Shown here piece by piece: positions 11,902-23,365 of a stretch of DNA of 64,000 nucleotides (positions are counted from its first letter, which is position 1; each line of letters starts with the position of its first letter). The position numbers and the translations under genes are program-made. The notes beneath the pieces were generated by a model. That model was not told the origin of the DNA, ran no database searches, and worked only from the letters and a program-made list of their open reading frames with translations. The stretch comes from Panulirus ornatus (Eukaryota; Arthropoda; Malacostraca; Decapoda; Palinuridae): NCBI RefSeq assembly GCF_036320965.1, contig NC_092276.1, forward strand, positions 4,736,782 through 4,800,781. The letters run 5' to 3'.

Positions 11902-12131
11902 GAAGGAAAAGAAGGAGAAAACTTAGGGAAAGCTGGAGACAATACTGTTGATCAGAGAGATGGTGTGGAGTGTTGCGGTGAGGGAGAGATTGGCAGAAGC
12001 GAGGGAGACGGGAAAAGACAGGGAGTAGTGGTCGGAAGTGGAAGATAAGCCTGAGATATGAATGTGAGGGACATATAAAGAATATGGATGAAAGCTACGT
12101 ATGTATGCTTCGGAATACATGCGAGAGCATG

Positions 12132-12252
12132 AGGACAGATATCAAAAGACGTGATGGTTATGACGAGTTTATCTGCTGGAAGACAGCACGTGGGAAGGAC
12201 AGATAACAGAAGACCCTGGCGGTCTATGACCAGTTTATCTACCTGTGTTTAG
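12132..12252 (+). repeat. dispersed repeat D, copy 1
   Basis: Contains TTATGACGAGTTTATCTGCT, then GGACAGATAACAGAAGACC, then GGTCTATGACCAGTTTATCT. The TCTATGAC(GA/CA)G..TTATCT block occurs twice about 70 bp apart around GACAGATAACAG. The same two modules recur at 19.6, 40.4 and 58.6 kb, so this is an interspersed family with an internal tandem organisation. No coding or Pol III signals are seen. Confidence 0.7.
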
Positions 12253-12448
12253 ATAGAAATGTAAAAGTGAAAAAGAAAGGCCTGCAGAGGGAAGGGAAGG
12301 GAAAGATAGGAGGAGTGGAAGGAATGGGGACGGGGGAGAAACTATGGTCCTTATATGGGGTGGATGGCTTCTCTCTTGGGAGCACTACTGCCTTCCACTT
12401 CATTAGGACAGCTCAGCTGTTCCACGACGCAGGGTGCAGGGGAGGTGT

Positions 12449-12451
<3 letters not shown>

Positions 12452-12516
<65 letters not shown>
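12452..12516 (+). repeat. (GA)n microsatellite
   Basis: About 32 units. Confidence 0.97.
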
Positions 12517-12519
<3 letters not shown>

Positions 12520-12639
12520 TCACCTACTATAAGACAAATGACTAACTGCTGAAACCACTTACGTTAATTCAGCCCAAACAGAAGTTCCAAAAGAATGTAG
12601 TAATTATTTCCCATACCTTCTGGTGGCCTCCCTCCCTAC

Positions 12640-12990
12640 TGGTCATCTGACCTTGTATTCAAGCTGACCTCAGATGACCTAAGAGAAACTCCAGGTGAAT
12701 CTTTGTGACCCGAGACGGTGCTATATGACCTAAGCTGACCTGAGGCAAGTTTATGGAACCATACCCTCCTGATGCAGATCTGTGTGACCCTACCTGACCT
12801 GAAAGTGTCATCTGTGACCTTACCAAACCTGAAACAGCCCTATGTGACCTTACCTATCCCGAGACAGCCCTATGTGACCTTAGCTATCCCGAGACAGCCC
12901 TATGTGACCTTATCTAACCTGAGATAGCACCATGTGACCTTACCTGAGACAGCCCAATGTGACCACGTACGACCTACACCGATCTCAAAG
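12640..12990 (+). repeat. decayed 30-bp minisatellite rich in TGACCT
   Basis: The best units (TATGTGACCTTACC.. plus GAGACAGCCC) start at 12841, 12871 and 12901, exactly 30 bp apart. Increasingly diverged units extend on both sides. By eye I count 11 exact TGACCT hexamers between about 12645 and 12941. TGACCT is the complement of the AGGTCA nuclear-receptor half-site; whether that matters biologically is inference. Confidence 0.85.
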
Positions 12991-13276
12991 GACTATAGAC
13001 GGCCTCATATAACCCCGACCCTCCAGAATTTTTCCTGGCGAGCCTCCCCGTTTCATTGGATCCTTTCCCATCTCCCCTCCCGGGTAGGTTTTCCCCTTTG
13101 ATCTATCACTTTAAGACGGATTTTTCTTTTCCACGTCTCTAGGAAGAATTCAACTTGGGTCTGAGAGATCAGGCTCAGTCTGTGCTCTCTGTGTTAAGGC
13201 AGGTTAATATCCTGGGGCGCCACCCTTTCCTATATATGAGGCTCGTCAGCTGGTCTGAACTTGATCTCGAGTCACG

Positions 13277-13277
<1 letters not shown>

Positions 13278-13350
<73 letters not shown>
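13278..13350. repeat. (TA)n microsatellite
   Basis: About 36 units. No mobile element recognised on either side. Confidence 0.97.
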
Positions 13351-13357
<7 letters not shown>

Positions 13358-13512
13358 AGTAGAACTTTATTATGGTATAGCTGATTCAGATCGCTCCTAG
13401 AAAGACATACAGAGAGCATCCTAAGATCAACATAGATATGTTGTGACTCACGTAATTAGCGGAAGTAAACAGAGCCTTCAGTCCTTTGTTGATTTTGCTA
13501 GCAAGAGGGGAG

Positions 13513-13516
<4 letters not shown>

Positions 13517-13603
<87 letters not shown>
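13517..13603 (+). repeat. (CT)n microsatellite
   Basis: About 43 units. Confidence 0.97.
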
Positions 13604-13607
<4 letters not shown>

Positions 13608-14216
13608 GCGTCCCACATTGCATTTCGCTAAGCAAGTGCTGAGGGTTGCCTGTTTTCATAATATCACGTACAGTACATGTACAGTACCCGACTAGAGGTG
13701 AAGTTCTTTCTCTCGACCCTGAGACCCACGCCATCCATTTTCTATATCACGTTACTGTCATTCTCTATTATATATTTCCATCAGATTAGAAAAAGAAAGA
13801 CTTCCGTAATGCAGTGTTTGTTCACTCACTATTTATCTAGCTTTATATATTCATGGAAGGCGAGTGTAGAAATGTACAAACAATTTTGAATTTTTCACAG
13901 TTGCTACCAAAACCCCCAATTTTTTTTCCCTCCGAGTGTGAGTGGAAAAACACATTGCAAAATTCAGAGCTTATTTCCACCTTTAACTCTTCTCCATGGG
14001 AAAATTTAGCGACACGCAAATTTATATATTCATTCCATTCTTTTTTAAAACCCTTACTCCTAAATGCATAGTTATATTCATTCATTATCATTTATTATTA
14101 TACTCTTAAGTACAGACTTATATTCATCCTCTTTATCTATTAATATCTATCCTTTTAAGAACAGATTTGTAATCAATCCACATCCCACTTTTTTATTCAA
14201 ACTTTTAAACATAAAG

Positions 14217-14217
<1 letters not shown>
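13604..14217. other. AT-rich unannotated stretch
   Basis: Nothing recognised. Partly overlapping frames on both strands at 13843-14091 have no motif. Confidence 0.5.

Positions 14218-14298
<81 letters not shown>
14218..14298. repeat. (TA)n microsatellite
   Basis: About 40 units in AT-rich surroundings. Confidence 0.97.
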
Positions 14299-14300
<2 letters not shown>

Positions 14301-14728
14301 TTTTGAATACAAACTTTCATCCCATTTTCAATGTCAGAACTATTGAATACTAAGTTACTTTCTTCTCAATTTTATTTTGATATCCATACTCTTTGGCTGG
14401 CATTTATACCATTAGTTACTGAAAGTGTTGTAAGAATTCTTCAGTGTATTCTATCACCTTATTAAACCCTGTTATTAATCTGCAGACAATTTCGCTGGAT
14501 ACAAAAGGAGAAAGAAATGTCATTATTGCAAAGAAGGGACGTCTTCCAGTCGCTTCCCTTGGCCGATGTTATGACGTACATACAAAATCTTTTCTTATTC
14601 ACTCTCACATTGCCTTACAATTTATATTATGACTTACTTCCATTGGTATTGGGCCTCCTAGATACGATTGTTTTAAGGTTCTGTGATGAAAAGCAAACAA
14701 GCAAAACAACCAACCCCTCGAGACAGAG

Positions 14729-14820
14729 GAATATTATGGTAAGATTATGAGATGACTGAATATTATGGTAAGATTATGAGATAACTGAATATTATATTAA
14801 GATTATGAGATGACTGAATA
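14729..14820 (+). repeat. 29-bp tandem repeat, 3 copies
   Basis: GAATATTATGGTAAGATTAT followed by GAGATGACT starts at 14729, 14758 and 14787, with the next partial unit at 14816. The copies are nearly identical. Confidence 0.9.
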
Positions 14821-15312
14821 TCAGGCATCAAGACAGACTTTAAATGCAGGTCACGATGAATTATCAAGGCATAAACAACAACGCCTACTGATTTAAAGGC
14901 GAAGAAACGCAGGGTTTCAAAAATGAGGCTTTAACTTCGCGCTCCGTTGGCCCGTGTTTTCCCTCACTAACTGATTCGCATACCTGTCTGCTGGCATAAT
15001 AACTCGAGCTGCGGTGCGCTCGCCACACCTCAGCAGCTTCATTATGCAAGTAACAGTTGCGACTACTAAGATTATCACTAGAGAAAATGGGGGAAAAGAC
15101 AATCCTGTAATAAGCAGGAATCAGAGGGAGCGAGCGTGGAGACGAGAAATGGGTTGACAATTAACTTGAGGGTATTTAAAATGTACAGAACGTAGGTGCA
15201 GCCAAGGAAGCTGGAGGTATGTTAAAGGATGAGATTATTATTCATAAGGAATATTACCCTATTCTCTCATCGTGGTCGATCTTTTTGTTCATTTGAATAT
15301 TTAGAGGCCTCG
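14821..15312. other. unannotated stretch upstream of RTE copy 1
   Basis: Slightly GC-richer at 14900-15060. The minus frame at 14885-15160 has no recognisable domain. Confidence 0.45.
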
Positions 15313-15318
15313 GAATAT

Positions 15319-16885
15319 ATATGACTCATGGTGAGGTGCCTGAGGATTGGCGGAATGCGTGCATAGTGCCATTGTACAAAGGCAAAGGGGATAAGAGTGA
15401 GTGCTCAAATTTCAGAGGTATAAGTTTGTTGAGTATTCCTGGTAAATTATATGGGAGGATATTGATTGAGAGGATGAAGGCATGTACAGAGCATCAGATT
15501 GGGGAAGAGCAGTGTGGTTTCAGAAGTGGTAGAGGATGTGTGGATCAGGTGTTTGCTTTGAAGAATGTATGTGAGAAATACTTAGAAAAGCAAATGGATT
15601 TGTATGTAGCATTTATGGATCTGGAGAAGGCATATGATAGAGTTGATAAAGATGCTCTGTGGAAGGTATTAAGAATATATGGTGTTGGAGGCAAGTTGTT
15701 AGAAGCAGTGAAAAGTTTTTATCGAGGATGTAAGGCATGTGTACGTGTAGGAAGAGAGGAAAGTGATTGGTTCTCAGTGAATGTAGGTTTTCGGCAGGGG
15801 TGTGTGATGTCTCCATGGTTGTTTAATTTGTTTATGGATGGGGTTGTTAGGGAGGTGAATGCAAGAGTTTTGGAAAGAGGGGCAAGTATGAAGTCTGTTG
15901 TGGATGAGAGAGCTTAGGAAGTGAGTCAGTTGTTGTTGGCTGATGATACAGCGCTGGTGGCTGATTCATGTGAGAAACTGCAGAAGCTGGTGACTGAGTT
16001 TGGTAAAGTGTGTGAAAGAAGAAAGTTAAGAGTAAATGTGAATAAGAGCAAGGTTATTAGGTACAGTAGGGTTGAGGGTCAAGTCAATTGGGAGGTAAGT
16101 TTGAATGGAGAAAAACTGGAGGAAGTAAAGTGTTTCAGATATATGGGAGTGGATCTGGCAGCGGATGGAACCATGGAAGCGGAAGTGGATCATAGGGTGG
16201 GGGAGGGGGCGAAAATCCTGGGAGCCTTGAAGAATGTGTGGAAGTCGAGAACATTATCTCGGAAAGCAAAAATGGGTATGTTTGAAGGAATAGTGGTTCC
16301 AACAGTGTTGTATGGTTGCGAGGCGTGGGCCATGGATAGAGCTGTGCGCAGGAGGGTGGATGTGCTGGAAATGAGATGTTTGAGGACAATGTGTGGTGTG
16401 AGGTGGTTTGATCGAGTAAGTAACGTAAGGGTAAGAGAGATGTGTGGAAATAAAAAGAGTGTGGTTGAGAGAGCAGAAGAGGGTGTTTTGAAATGGTTTG
16501 GGCACATGGAGAGAATGAGTGAGGAAAGATTGACCAAGAGGATATATGTGTCGGAGGTGGAGGGAACGAGGAGAAGTGGGAGACCAAATTGGAGTTGGAA
16601 AGATGGAGTGAAAAAGATTTTGTGTGATCGGGGCCTGAACATGCAGGAGGGTGAAAGGAGTGCAAGGAATAGAGTGAATTGGATCGATGTGGTAAACCGG
16701 GGTTGACGTGCTGTCAGTGGATTGAATCAGGGCATGTGAAGCGTCTGGGGTAAACCATGGAAAGCTGTGTAGGTATGTATATTTGCGTGTGTGGACGTAT
16801 GTATATACATGTGTATGGGGGTGGGTTGGGCCATTTCTTTCGTCTGTTTCCTTGCGCTACCTCGCAAACGCGGGAGACAGCGACA

Positions 16886-16903
<18 letters not shown>
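15319..16903 (+). mobile_element. RTE-type non-LTR retrotransposon, copy 1 (5'-truncated)
   Basis: Runs from inside the reverse transcriptase region through the ORF end (TGA at 16704), a 177-nt 3' UTR and an about 20-nt A-run (16884-16903) into (TA)n. The apurinic-like endonuclease half expected upstream in RTE elements is absent, so it is 5'-truncated. At the 5' junction the element starts right after a short AATATATAT. The UTR carries CGCTACCTCGCAAACGCGGG, the motif shared with the B family. Copies at 22.3 and 27-28 kb are about 96% identical in protein by my count, so the family is young. Confidence 0.93.
15321..16706 (+). pseudogene. RTE reverse transcriptase fragment with one nonsense codon
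   Basis: Reverse transcriptase that would copy element RNA at a nicked target. In order I see: the SNFRGISLL motif (about residues 29-37), EEQCGFRSGRG (62-72), palm motif A AFMDLEKAYD (97-106, catalytic Asp in MDLEKAYD), motif B RQGCVMSPWLFNL (158-170) and motif C (LADD, 15936-15947). Then come KLRVNVNKSK, KCFRYMGV, and the RTE-type C-terminal region with YGCEAW and WFGHMERM. A TAG at 15915-15917 replaces the Trp codon (TGG) of the other copies and splits the frame into 198- and 261-residue parts. The usual FADD is LADD here. The frame is otherwise unbroken to the TGA. The N-terminal endonuclease domain is missing. Not expected to be functional. Confidence 0.92.

Positions 16904-16981
<78 letters not shown>
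16904..16981. repeat. (TA)n tail of RTE copy 1
   Basis: About 39 TA units follow the A-run without a break, as at the other RTE copies. Confidence 0.97.
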
Positions 16982-16983
<2 letters not shown>

Positions 16984-17065
16984 CAGAATTAACTGTGATA
17001 CTGAATATTGTAAAGATGTGCAATGTTATATATAGTGGGCACACAACATACATATTGATGTGATT

Positions 17066-17278
17066 GGCCTTTGACCTGACCCTTGAAAGTCAGGTCAAAG
17101 ACCATGTCAGTATACCCAAATGGTCGTGCCCCTAGTACTCAAGGGTAGTAACGTCGTGCTTAATGATATTACCGCCATGCTCAAGGGTCGCACCGTCGTG
17201 TTTAAGGGTCGTAATGTAGTGCTTAATGGTCGTGCCGTCGTGGCCAATGGTCGTATCATCGTACTTAAGAGGTTTATG
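17066..17278 (+). repeat. palindromic dispersed repeat P, copy 1 (core + right arm)
   Basis: The core is a perfect inverted repeat: CTTTGACCTGAC (17069-17080), 8-nt loop, GTCAGGTCAAAG (17089-17100). Downstream runs a degenerate array of a 21-bp unit (halves GGGTCGTACC and GTCGTGCTC, here about 7 units) ending in TTAAGAGGTTTA. The left arm seen in copies 2 and 3 is absent. No open frame is meaningful, and it shows no transposase, TSD or Pol III box. Confidence 0.8.
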
Positions 17279-18490
17279 CCGTTAGTTGTCAGATTATCAC
17301 TACATCTTTCACATTTATATTATTTTGATAGATTTCCTTATGAATGGAAAAAATGTACCGTACGTATTGTATTGTTACTGAAAATGTATTAATGCATATT
17401 TTATTGCATGGTTATACATTTTTTCTTTCTTTATCTTTTCTATAAGATGGAGAAATATCACCCATATGATCTGGTTTGGTTATGAAATATTACCTTGGAA
17501 ATTACTAGCAAATAAGCATTGCCTGGTTATACGAATATGAGTTTTGGTGAAATGTTTCTGTTGGGATGTATCGTCTCTTGTAAATAATCTAAATCTAAAA
17601 CTTTAAGAATAAATCGTAAGAAATGCAATTGTTTAGTATGTTGTTGTTGTTGCAGTTGTGTGTGTTGTGTGTGTGTGTGTGGGTGTAGTTGACCGAGATC
17701 CGACGGAAGGTAACGAATATTCTCATTTTTCTTTACAAAGAGCAGTACTTCGATATTTCACTTACGTCAGATTGTTTCATGCATAACATGATCTTAATGT
17801 CACAAAGATTTTCATTCTTTACGCTCTCGTCCACCACCTTTATCACACAAGTAGGACACACTTTCACAGATCTAATTCTTTTTCCCTGGTTTGGAGAAGC
17901 AATATTCGGCCCTCATGCACTTGTATGAGTAACTTGTAATACATGAATGTTCGCTATCTAGCGTCCATTAGCGCTGAATGGTTGATAAGTGAGGCACAGG
18001 ACGATAGGATCCAGAGAACTCCGTGTGAAATAGGGTACCAGGTTAATGTATTCACCGGGCTGATGCTTAATGACACGAGACCTGGGAATTATGTGAACGT
18101 ATTCGTGAAACATGATATTGTAGTTATACATTATCTCTGTGGACCAGGGTTGTATTCCCCCAGGGGTGGTGATCAGGACTTCCTCGTCTCTACAACTGGG
18201 TGTACAGAAGCACTTAGTTACCTCCATCATCAGGGTAGAGAAGTGCATCTTTGTTGTCATGACTCGTCCGTACGTCCATGTGTCCGTGTTTGAGCGGGCT
18301 CCCGGTCATCAGATAGGATGATGAGATGTCCATCACCTGCTGCAGAATAACTGACGTGGTGCCCTGGTCAGCCCAGGGATTATTTTCCTTCATGACAACT
18401 GATACAAAGAGGAACACCCCACATTAACTCGTCTCATTCCCAGAGCAACACGCTACTTGATGACGAAATACAGTGTCACAAGAGGAATTG
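17279..18490. other. unannotated stretch
   Basis: Contains a short GTTGTTGTT/GTGTGT run (17640-17680) and a 116-codon frame at 17943-18293 without a recognisable domain. No repeat copies seen. Confidence 0.45.
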
Positions 18491-18502
18491 ATAATAATGA
18501 TA

Positions 18503-18536
<34 letters not shown>

Positions 18537-18545
18537 CAATATTAA
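18491..18545 (+). repeat. (AAT/GAT)n trinucleotide array
   Basis: Imperfect AAT array with GAT substitutions, about 18 units. Confidence 0.9.
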
Positions 18546-18998
18546 TGATAATGTTAATAATACATGCTTATAGATTATGCACAATAGATAAATTGGGTAT
18601 ACTATGTGGCATTATGATTATGTCTGATTACGTCTTGATTAAAGCGATATCCATTTAAAAGTAAGATAAATGAATAGAAATAGTTAAGAAATAATTGCTT
18701 TTTCCGCAAGCCACGTCGGCTGTTTACATGTACATAGACTCCTTCCGTGTAAGAGAAACATAATTTGCATGTAAAATTCCAGTGATAATACACAACACAC
18801 AAAAGCACCTAAGATGATACCAAATCTTTCTTATTTCCGCCTCGCGGCTCCTTATATGCAAAATGATTTTTAAATATGCAAATTGCCGCGAAAATTGCAT
18901 GGGTTTTAACATTTTAAATCATGCAGACAGTGAACAGTATAGCACACAAATGAATCATTAACAGGAAATATACAATTTTTTGCACAGAGTAGAGCTTA

Positions 18999-19000
<2 letters not shown>
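18546..19000. other. AT-rich unannotated stretch
   Basis: Nothing recognised apart from ATGCAAAT-like words around 18855-18885. Confidence 0.45.

Positions 19001-19073
<73 letters not shown>
19001..19073. repeat. (TA)n microsatellite
   Basis: About 36 units, with no adjacent element recognised. Confidence 0.97.
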
Positions 19074-19078
<5 letters not shown>

Positions 19079-19233
19079 ACTTGAAATGCAAGTGTTTACA
19101 GTAAAGTGTGTGTTAGTGACCATAACTATTGAGAATGTCCTCCCAACACCCCGGCCTGTTATACCCATCGTGTTTATTATTTTTGTTTGTATTGGTATAT
19201 TATCACTGTTTGGCTGCAGATGTCAGTATACTT

Positions 19234-19402
19234 TGATAATGATAATAGTAAGTATTATAATGATGATGATGATAATAATAATAATCATAATAATGATGAT
19301 AATGATAATGATAATAATAATAATGATAATAATAATAATAATAATAATGATAATAATAATGATAATGATAATGATAATAAAAATAATAATAATGATAATG
19401 CT
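19234..19402 (+). repeat. (AAT/GAT)n long imperfect trinucleotide array
   Basis: About 55 units mixing AAT and GAT, giving poly-N/poly-D or poly-I/poly-M readings. A short TTATTATCATTATTA complement follows at 19440-19456, so the array has a small inverted echo. Confidence 0.95.
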
Positions 19403-19574
19403 TTTACTACTACTACTGCAGCAACCTTCCTCTACGTATCATTATTATCATTATTACATACAAGAATTTCTCTGACATCTAAGCAACACTCGGCTTAAAT
19501 ACTTTCGTAGTGGAATATAATTGTGATATGTACATCGATACAATTTCTGATGTTTAGAGTGTTAGAATGATAGC

Positions 19575-19632
19575 TTTATATGGGAGGGACAGGTAATAGG
19601 AGATCTGATGGTCTATGACGAGGTGGTCTACT
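19575..19632 (+). repeat. dispersed repeat D, copy 2 (partial)
   Basis: GGACAGGTAATAGGAGATCT followed by GATGGTCTATGACGAGGTGG matches the order of modules in copy 1. Confidence 0.65.
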
Positions 19633-20950
19633 TTTTTCTTAAAAGGTGGCAGGAAAAGGATTCACATTCATTAAGTGTACAGGAAGGAACTGTCAGGAAA
19701 TTACTGCTTTTATAGATATATTCGGTACAATAGAAAGGCTGGCATGTACTCTTCGGAGGCTTCATAGTAACTCCTGAAGTTCCAAGCTGGACACACATGA
19801 AGTTTTTCCTGTCCACATTTCTCACCTCCATGACACTGCCTCAAGTATGAGGGTCAACAAAAGAAAGAACAGTTTTCGGGACACGAAGCCTGCAAGTGAA
19901 GGCTGTGACAACAATATGTCAACCTTCAGGATTAAGGTTGATAGCTCATGATTTCCCTTCGTAGCTGTTATGATTCATGGTTGGCCAATTTAGAGGCTAA
20001 ACGACGTGCCCTTAGCTGTTGGTGTTGGTGGTGGCTTTGTGTGTTGGTGGTGGCTTTGTACCATCCAATACATAGTTTAAAGCCGGCCTTTGTCTGTCCT
20101 CTGTGATCTGTCGAGGGCTCGCCTCTCAGCCCACCATTTAAGCACCACTTTAGGAGAGCTTGACTCCCTGCCATGCGACCTACCTCATCAAATTCACTCC
20201 AGCTTGGGACGCAGTCGACATTCTCACCTCACTTTGCCAAATACTTCATACGCAGCCACCGGCGCTCTGTTGGCATTACCCAAATGCAACCACGGGGTAG
20301 ACTTCTGATGCAAGGAAGATAAAAACCAGGGGAAAGGCTTCAACGCCATATCGTGCATTTCCGTTTCATAATCGTGAACGTCCCACTTAACTTTTACAGG
20401 ACCTGATCCCCCTCTTGTCTACCAGAAGAGGAAGTGACCTAGTTTAATTAAGTTGTTGAGGGAAGGTTGTCAAAAGTTGTATCACTAACATGATGTTATT
20501 CCTTCATGTCTTGGAACACACACGGTGGCAAAATGAAGTGACCCAACAAAGATTATCCTCGATTTCCTGAGGAACAGTGACGTAAAATCGGAGCAAAATG
20601 TGTCACTATTGATAAGCAATAAGGAGAGAATGTTGCCCTAACTCAAGGTGAAAGTCGACCTGTTTTACTTTTTACTACTTTCTGGAAGATAATTACAAAC
20701 TTACCTCCTCCATAACTCGACAGTTTTCCACCATTAACCTCAATTATTGTTGTCTTTCAATTCCGGGATCTGTAATAATAACGATATAAAAGGCCACCCT
20801 CTCAGAACCAGCTTACGTTCTACATGTCATGTATCTTACTGTCAACATTTACGTCATTTAAAGTTGACCAAACTCGTCGCTTAGAGTTTGAAATTTCCTT
20901 GCATGACCAAAACTACGAAATCCACGGGAGTTTACGTATTAATGAAGTTG
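19633..20950. other. unannotated stretch
   Basis: A local duplication around GGTGTTGGTGGTGGCTTTGT lies at 20021-20058. Frames at 19968-20308 have no domain. Nothing else recognised. Confidence 0.45.
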
Positions 20951-20954
20951 GCAC

Positions 20955-21015
20955 GCGAGTGACACCGGTGTAACGAGGTCCGGGGTTCGAGCCCATAAAG
21001 TGTCCGGTGTTCCGT
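20955..21015 (+). mobile_element. possible decayed tRNA-like SINE head
   Basis: GGGGTTCGAGCCC at about 20988 fits a Pol III B box well. TTGGCACGCGAGTG (about 20948) is a poor A-box match at a plausible distance. No tail or body is recognised, so this may be chance. Confidence 0.25.
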
Positions 21016-21965
21016 GTTTTGAATGTCAGAACTGAGACTCTCGCTGCTATAATTGACGCACCGGTCGCTAGACAGTGCTAACTGCTGTAGCTGAGTGAAT
21101 GGGACATTCTCCCTTATGAGTAGGAGGAATTAGCATGAGTCTTCCCTTTGCGCCTTGGTGAGGAGGTGATCCCTTCTTCCACGGGAGGCAGCAATTGGCC
21201 AGCCCACTGGGTAAATTGGAGGGCGAGAACTGTAAGTTTGAAAGCTTGGAGTCACGCGAATCGTTTCTGGCGCTGTCTCTCCTTCTTTTCCTCGTTGAGT
21301 TTGAACGCCGTGAGCGCCTCACTATAGGGGAGAACAGATCATTATCTTCTAATACAGAAGATGAAAGAACGGTTCACTCTCCAGCACACACTTGGAAACG
21401 CTTGTAGACACTTTACATGCGTTCCTTCCACTCTCCCTTCCTCCCAGTACTTACGTGACCCAAACGTGACGTACACTAATTTAAAGTTTCTGCTATTTCT
21501 TTTTCTTCATACGTTCACGAAAAATGTCTGGTAATCTTAAAAGTGCTCCTCATTCGAGACCAGAACTTCAGAGGGAACATTTTCTTAGCTTATTCATTGA
21601 GCCGGTCGCGTAGCGTGAGTGTAGCATGTTAGTGGTTTTCACACACATGAGTTGTCACCTTGAATCACACTCAACCCCCTTACATCAGTATGTACTCCTT
21701 TTTTTGCAGGTACAGGTGCAGCACAAGTGTATGTAGCAGCACACTGGTCATGGGTTGAGTATGTGTGTGTGTGTACGTGCCTGATCCACCTGATGATGGA
21801 TAGATAGTTAGATAGATGGATATTTGCTTCATAAAGGATGAGAAATTTTATGACAATGTTATATTTTAATCTGGTTAATCATCTATATATTGTAGTATTC
21901 CTGGATTTAATGGATTATGACCCATACTTATATTCTTATAACTCATTAAGCAGTGTAGTCTATAC

Positions 21966-21968
<3 letters not shown>
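21016..21968. other. unannotated stretch
   Basis: The GC content rises at 21060-21330, and the minus frame at 21068-21322 is Arg/Ser-rich without a recognisable domain. Nothing else seen. Confidence 0.4.

Positions 21969-22030
<62 letters not shown>
21969..22030. repeat. (TA)n array at the 3' end of B copy 1
   Basis: About 31 TA units abutting the B element at its motif-bearing end. Confidence 0.97.
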
Positions 22031-22032
<2 letters not shown>

Positions 22033-22275
22033 TTTCTTCTTTCTTTTAAACTATTCGCCATTTCCCGCATTAGCAAGGTAGCGTTAAGAACAGAGGACTG
22101 GGCCTTTTTTTTGGAATATCCTCACCTGGCCCCCTCTGTTCCTTCTTTTGGAAAATTAGAAAAAAAAAAAAACGAGAGGGGAGGATTTCCAGCCCCCCGC
22201 TCCCTCCCCTTTTAGTCGCCTTCTACGACACGCAAGGAATGCGTGGGAAGTATTCTTAATCCCCTATCCCCAGGG

Positions 22276-22277
<2 letters not shown>
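22031..22277 (-). mobile_element. B-family (TA)-tailed element, copy 1 (full-looking)
   Basis: On the minus strand it runs: CCTGGGGATAGGGG, an about 50-nt head with TTCCTTGCGTGTCGTAGAAG, GACTAAAAGGGGAGGGAGC, a poly-T interruption, GGCCAGGTGAGGATATTCC, and the terminal motif CGCTACCTTGCTAATGCGGG. It then ends AAAGAAAGAAG + (TA)n. It is about 245 bp with no coding capacity. The terminal motif, flanked by GGCCC upstream and an A-rich then (TA)n tail, matches the RTE 3' UTR. It is probably a non-autonomous element (SINE-like) or the 3' end of a related RTE. Confidence 0.88.

Positions 22278-22312
<35 letters not shown>
22278..22312. repeat. (AT)n junction between B copy 1 and RTE copy 2
   Basis: About 17 units sit between the 5' end of the B element (minus) and the truncated 5' end of RTE copy 2, so both elements begin in the same TA tract. 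Confidence 0.95.
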
Positions 22313-22314
<2 letters not shown>

Positions 22315-23365
22315 TCTGTGGAAGGTATTAAGAATATATGGTGTGGGAGGCAAGTTGTTAGAAGCAGTGAAAAGTTTTTATCGAGGATGTAAGGCATGTG
22401 TACGTGTAGGAAGAGAGGAAAGTGATTGGTTCTCAGTGAATGTAGGTTTGCGGCAGGGGTGTGTGATGTCTCCATGGTTGTTTAATTTGTTTATGGATGG
22501 GGTTGTTAGGGAGGTAAATGCAAGAGTTTTGGAAAGAGGGGCAAGTATGAAGTCTGTTGGGGATGAGAGAGCTTGGGAAGTGAGTCAGTTGTTGTTCGCT
22601 GATGATACAGCGCTGGTGGCTGATTCATGTGAGAAACTGCAGAAGCTGGTGACTGAGTTTGGTAAAGTGTGTGGAAGAAGAAAGTTAAGAGTAAATGTGA
22701 ATAAGAGCAAGGTTATTAGGTACAGTAGGGTTGAGGGTCAAGTCAATTGGGAGGTGAGTTTGAATGGAGAAAAACTGGAGGAAGTGAAGTGTTTTAGATA
22801 TCTGGGAGTGGATCTGTCAGCGGATGGAACCATGGAAGCGGAAGTGGATCATAGGGTGGGGGAGGGGGCGAAAATTTTGGGAGCCTTGAAAAATGTGTGG
22901 AAGTCGAGAACATTATCTCGGAAAGCAAAAATGGGTATGTTTGAAGGAATAGTGGTTCCAACAATGTTGTATGGTTGCGAGGCGTGGGCTATGGATAGAG
23001 TTGTGCGCAGGAGGATGGATGTGCTGGAAATGAGATGTTTGAGGACAATGTGTGGTGTGAGGTGGTTTGATCGAGTAAGTAACGTAAGGGTAAGAGAGAT
23101 GTGTGGAAATAAAAAGAGCGTGGTTGAGAGAGCAGAAGAGGGTGTTTTGAAATGGTTTGGGCACATGGAGAGAATGAGTGAGGAAAGATTGACCAAGAGG
23201 ATATATGTGTCGGAGGTGGAGGGAACGAGGAGAAGAGGGAGACCAAATTGGAGGTGGAAAGATGGAGTGAAAAAGATTTTGTGTGATCGGGGCCTGAACA
23301 TGCAGGAGGGTGAAAGGAGGGCAAGGAATAGAGTGAATTGGAGCGATGTGGTATACAGGGGTTGA
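22313..23365 (+). CDS. RTE reverse transcriptase fragment, unbroken, FADD intact
   Basis: A 350-codon open frame that begins in the palm just after motif A, so the first catalytic Asp and everything N-terminal are missing. Present: motif B RQGCVMSPWLFNL, motif C FADD (22595-22606), RVNVNKSK, KCFRYLGV, and the RTE C-terminal region with LYGCEAWAMDR and WFGHMERM. Terminates at TGA 23363. About 15 residues differ from copy 1 and about 11 from copy 3. This is the only copy here with the canonical FADD, so it represents the active sequence best in that motif. It has no start or promoter of its own, so it is a dead 3' fragment. Confidence 0.9.

Noticed and set aside
16135..16665. Long minus-strand frames opposite the RTE ORF, also opposite the other two coding copies
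   Set aside because: They mirror the RT coding strand, recur identically at each copy, and show no motif. They are shadow frames.
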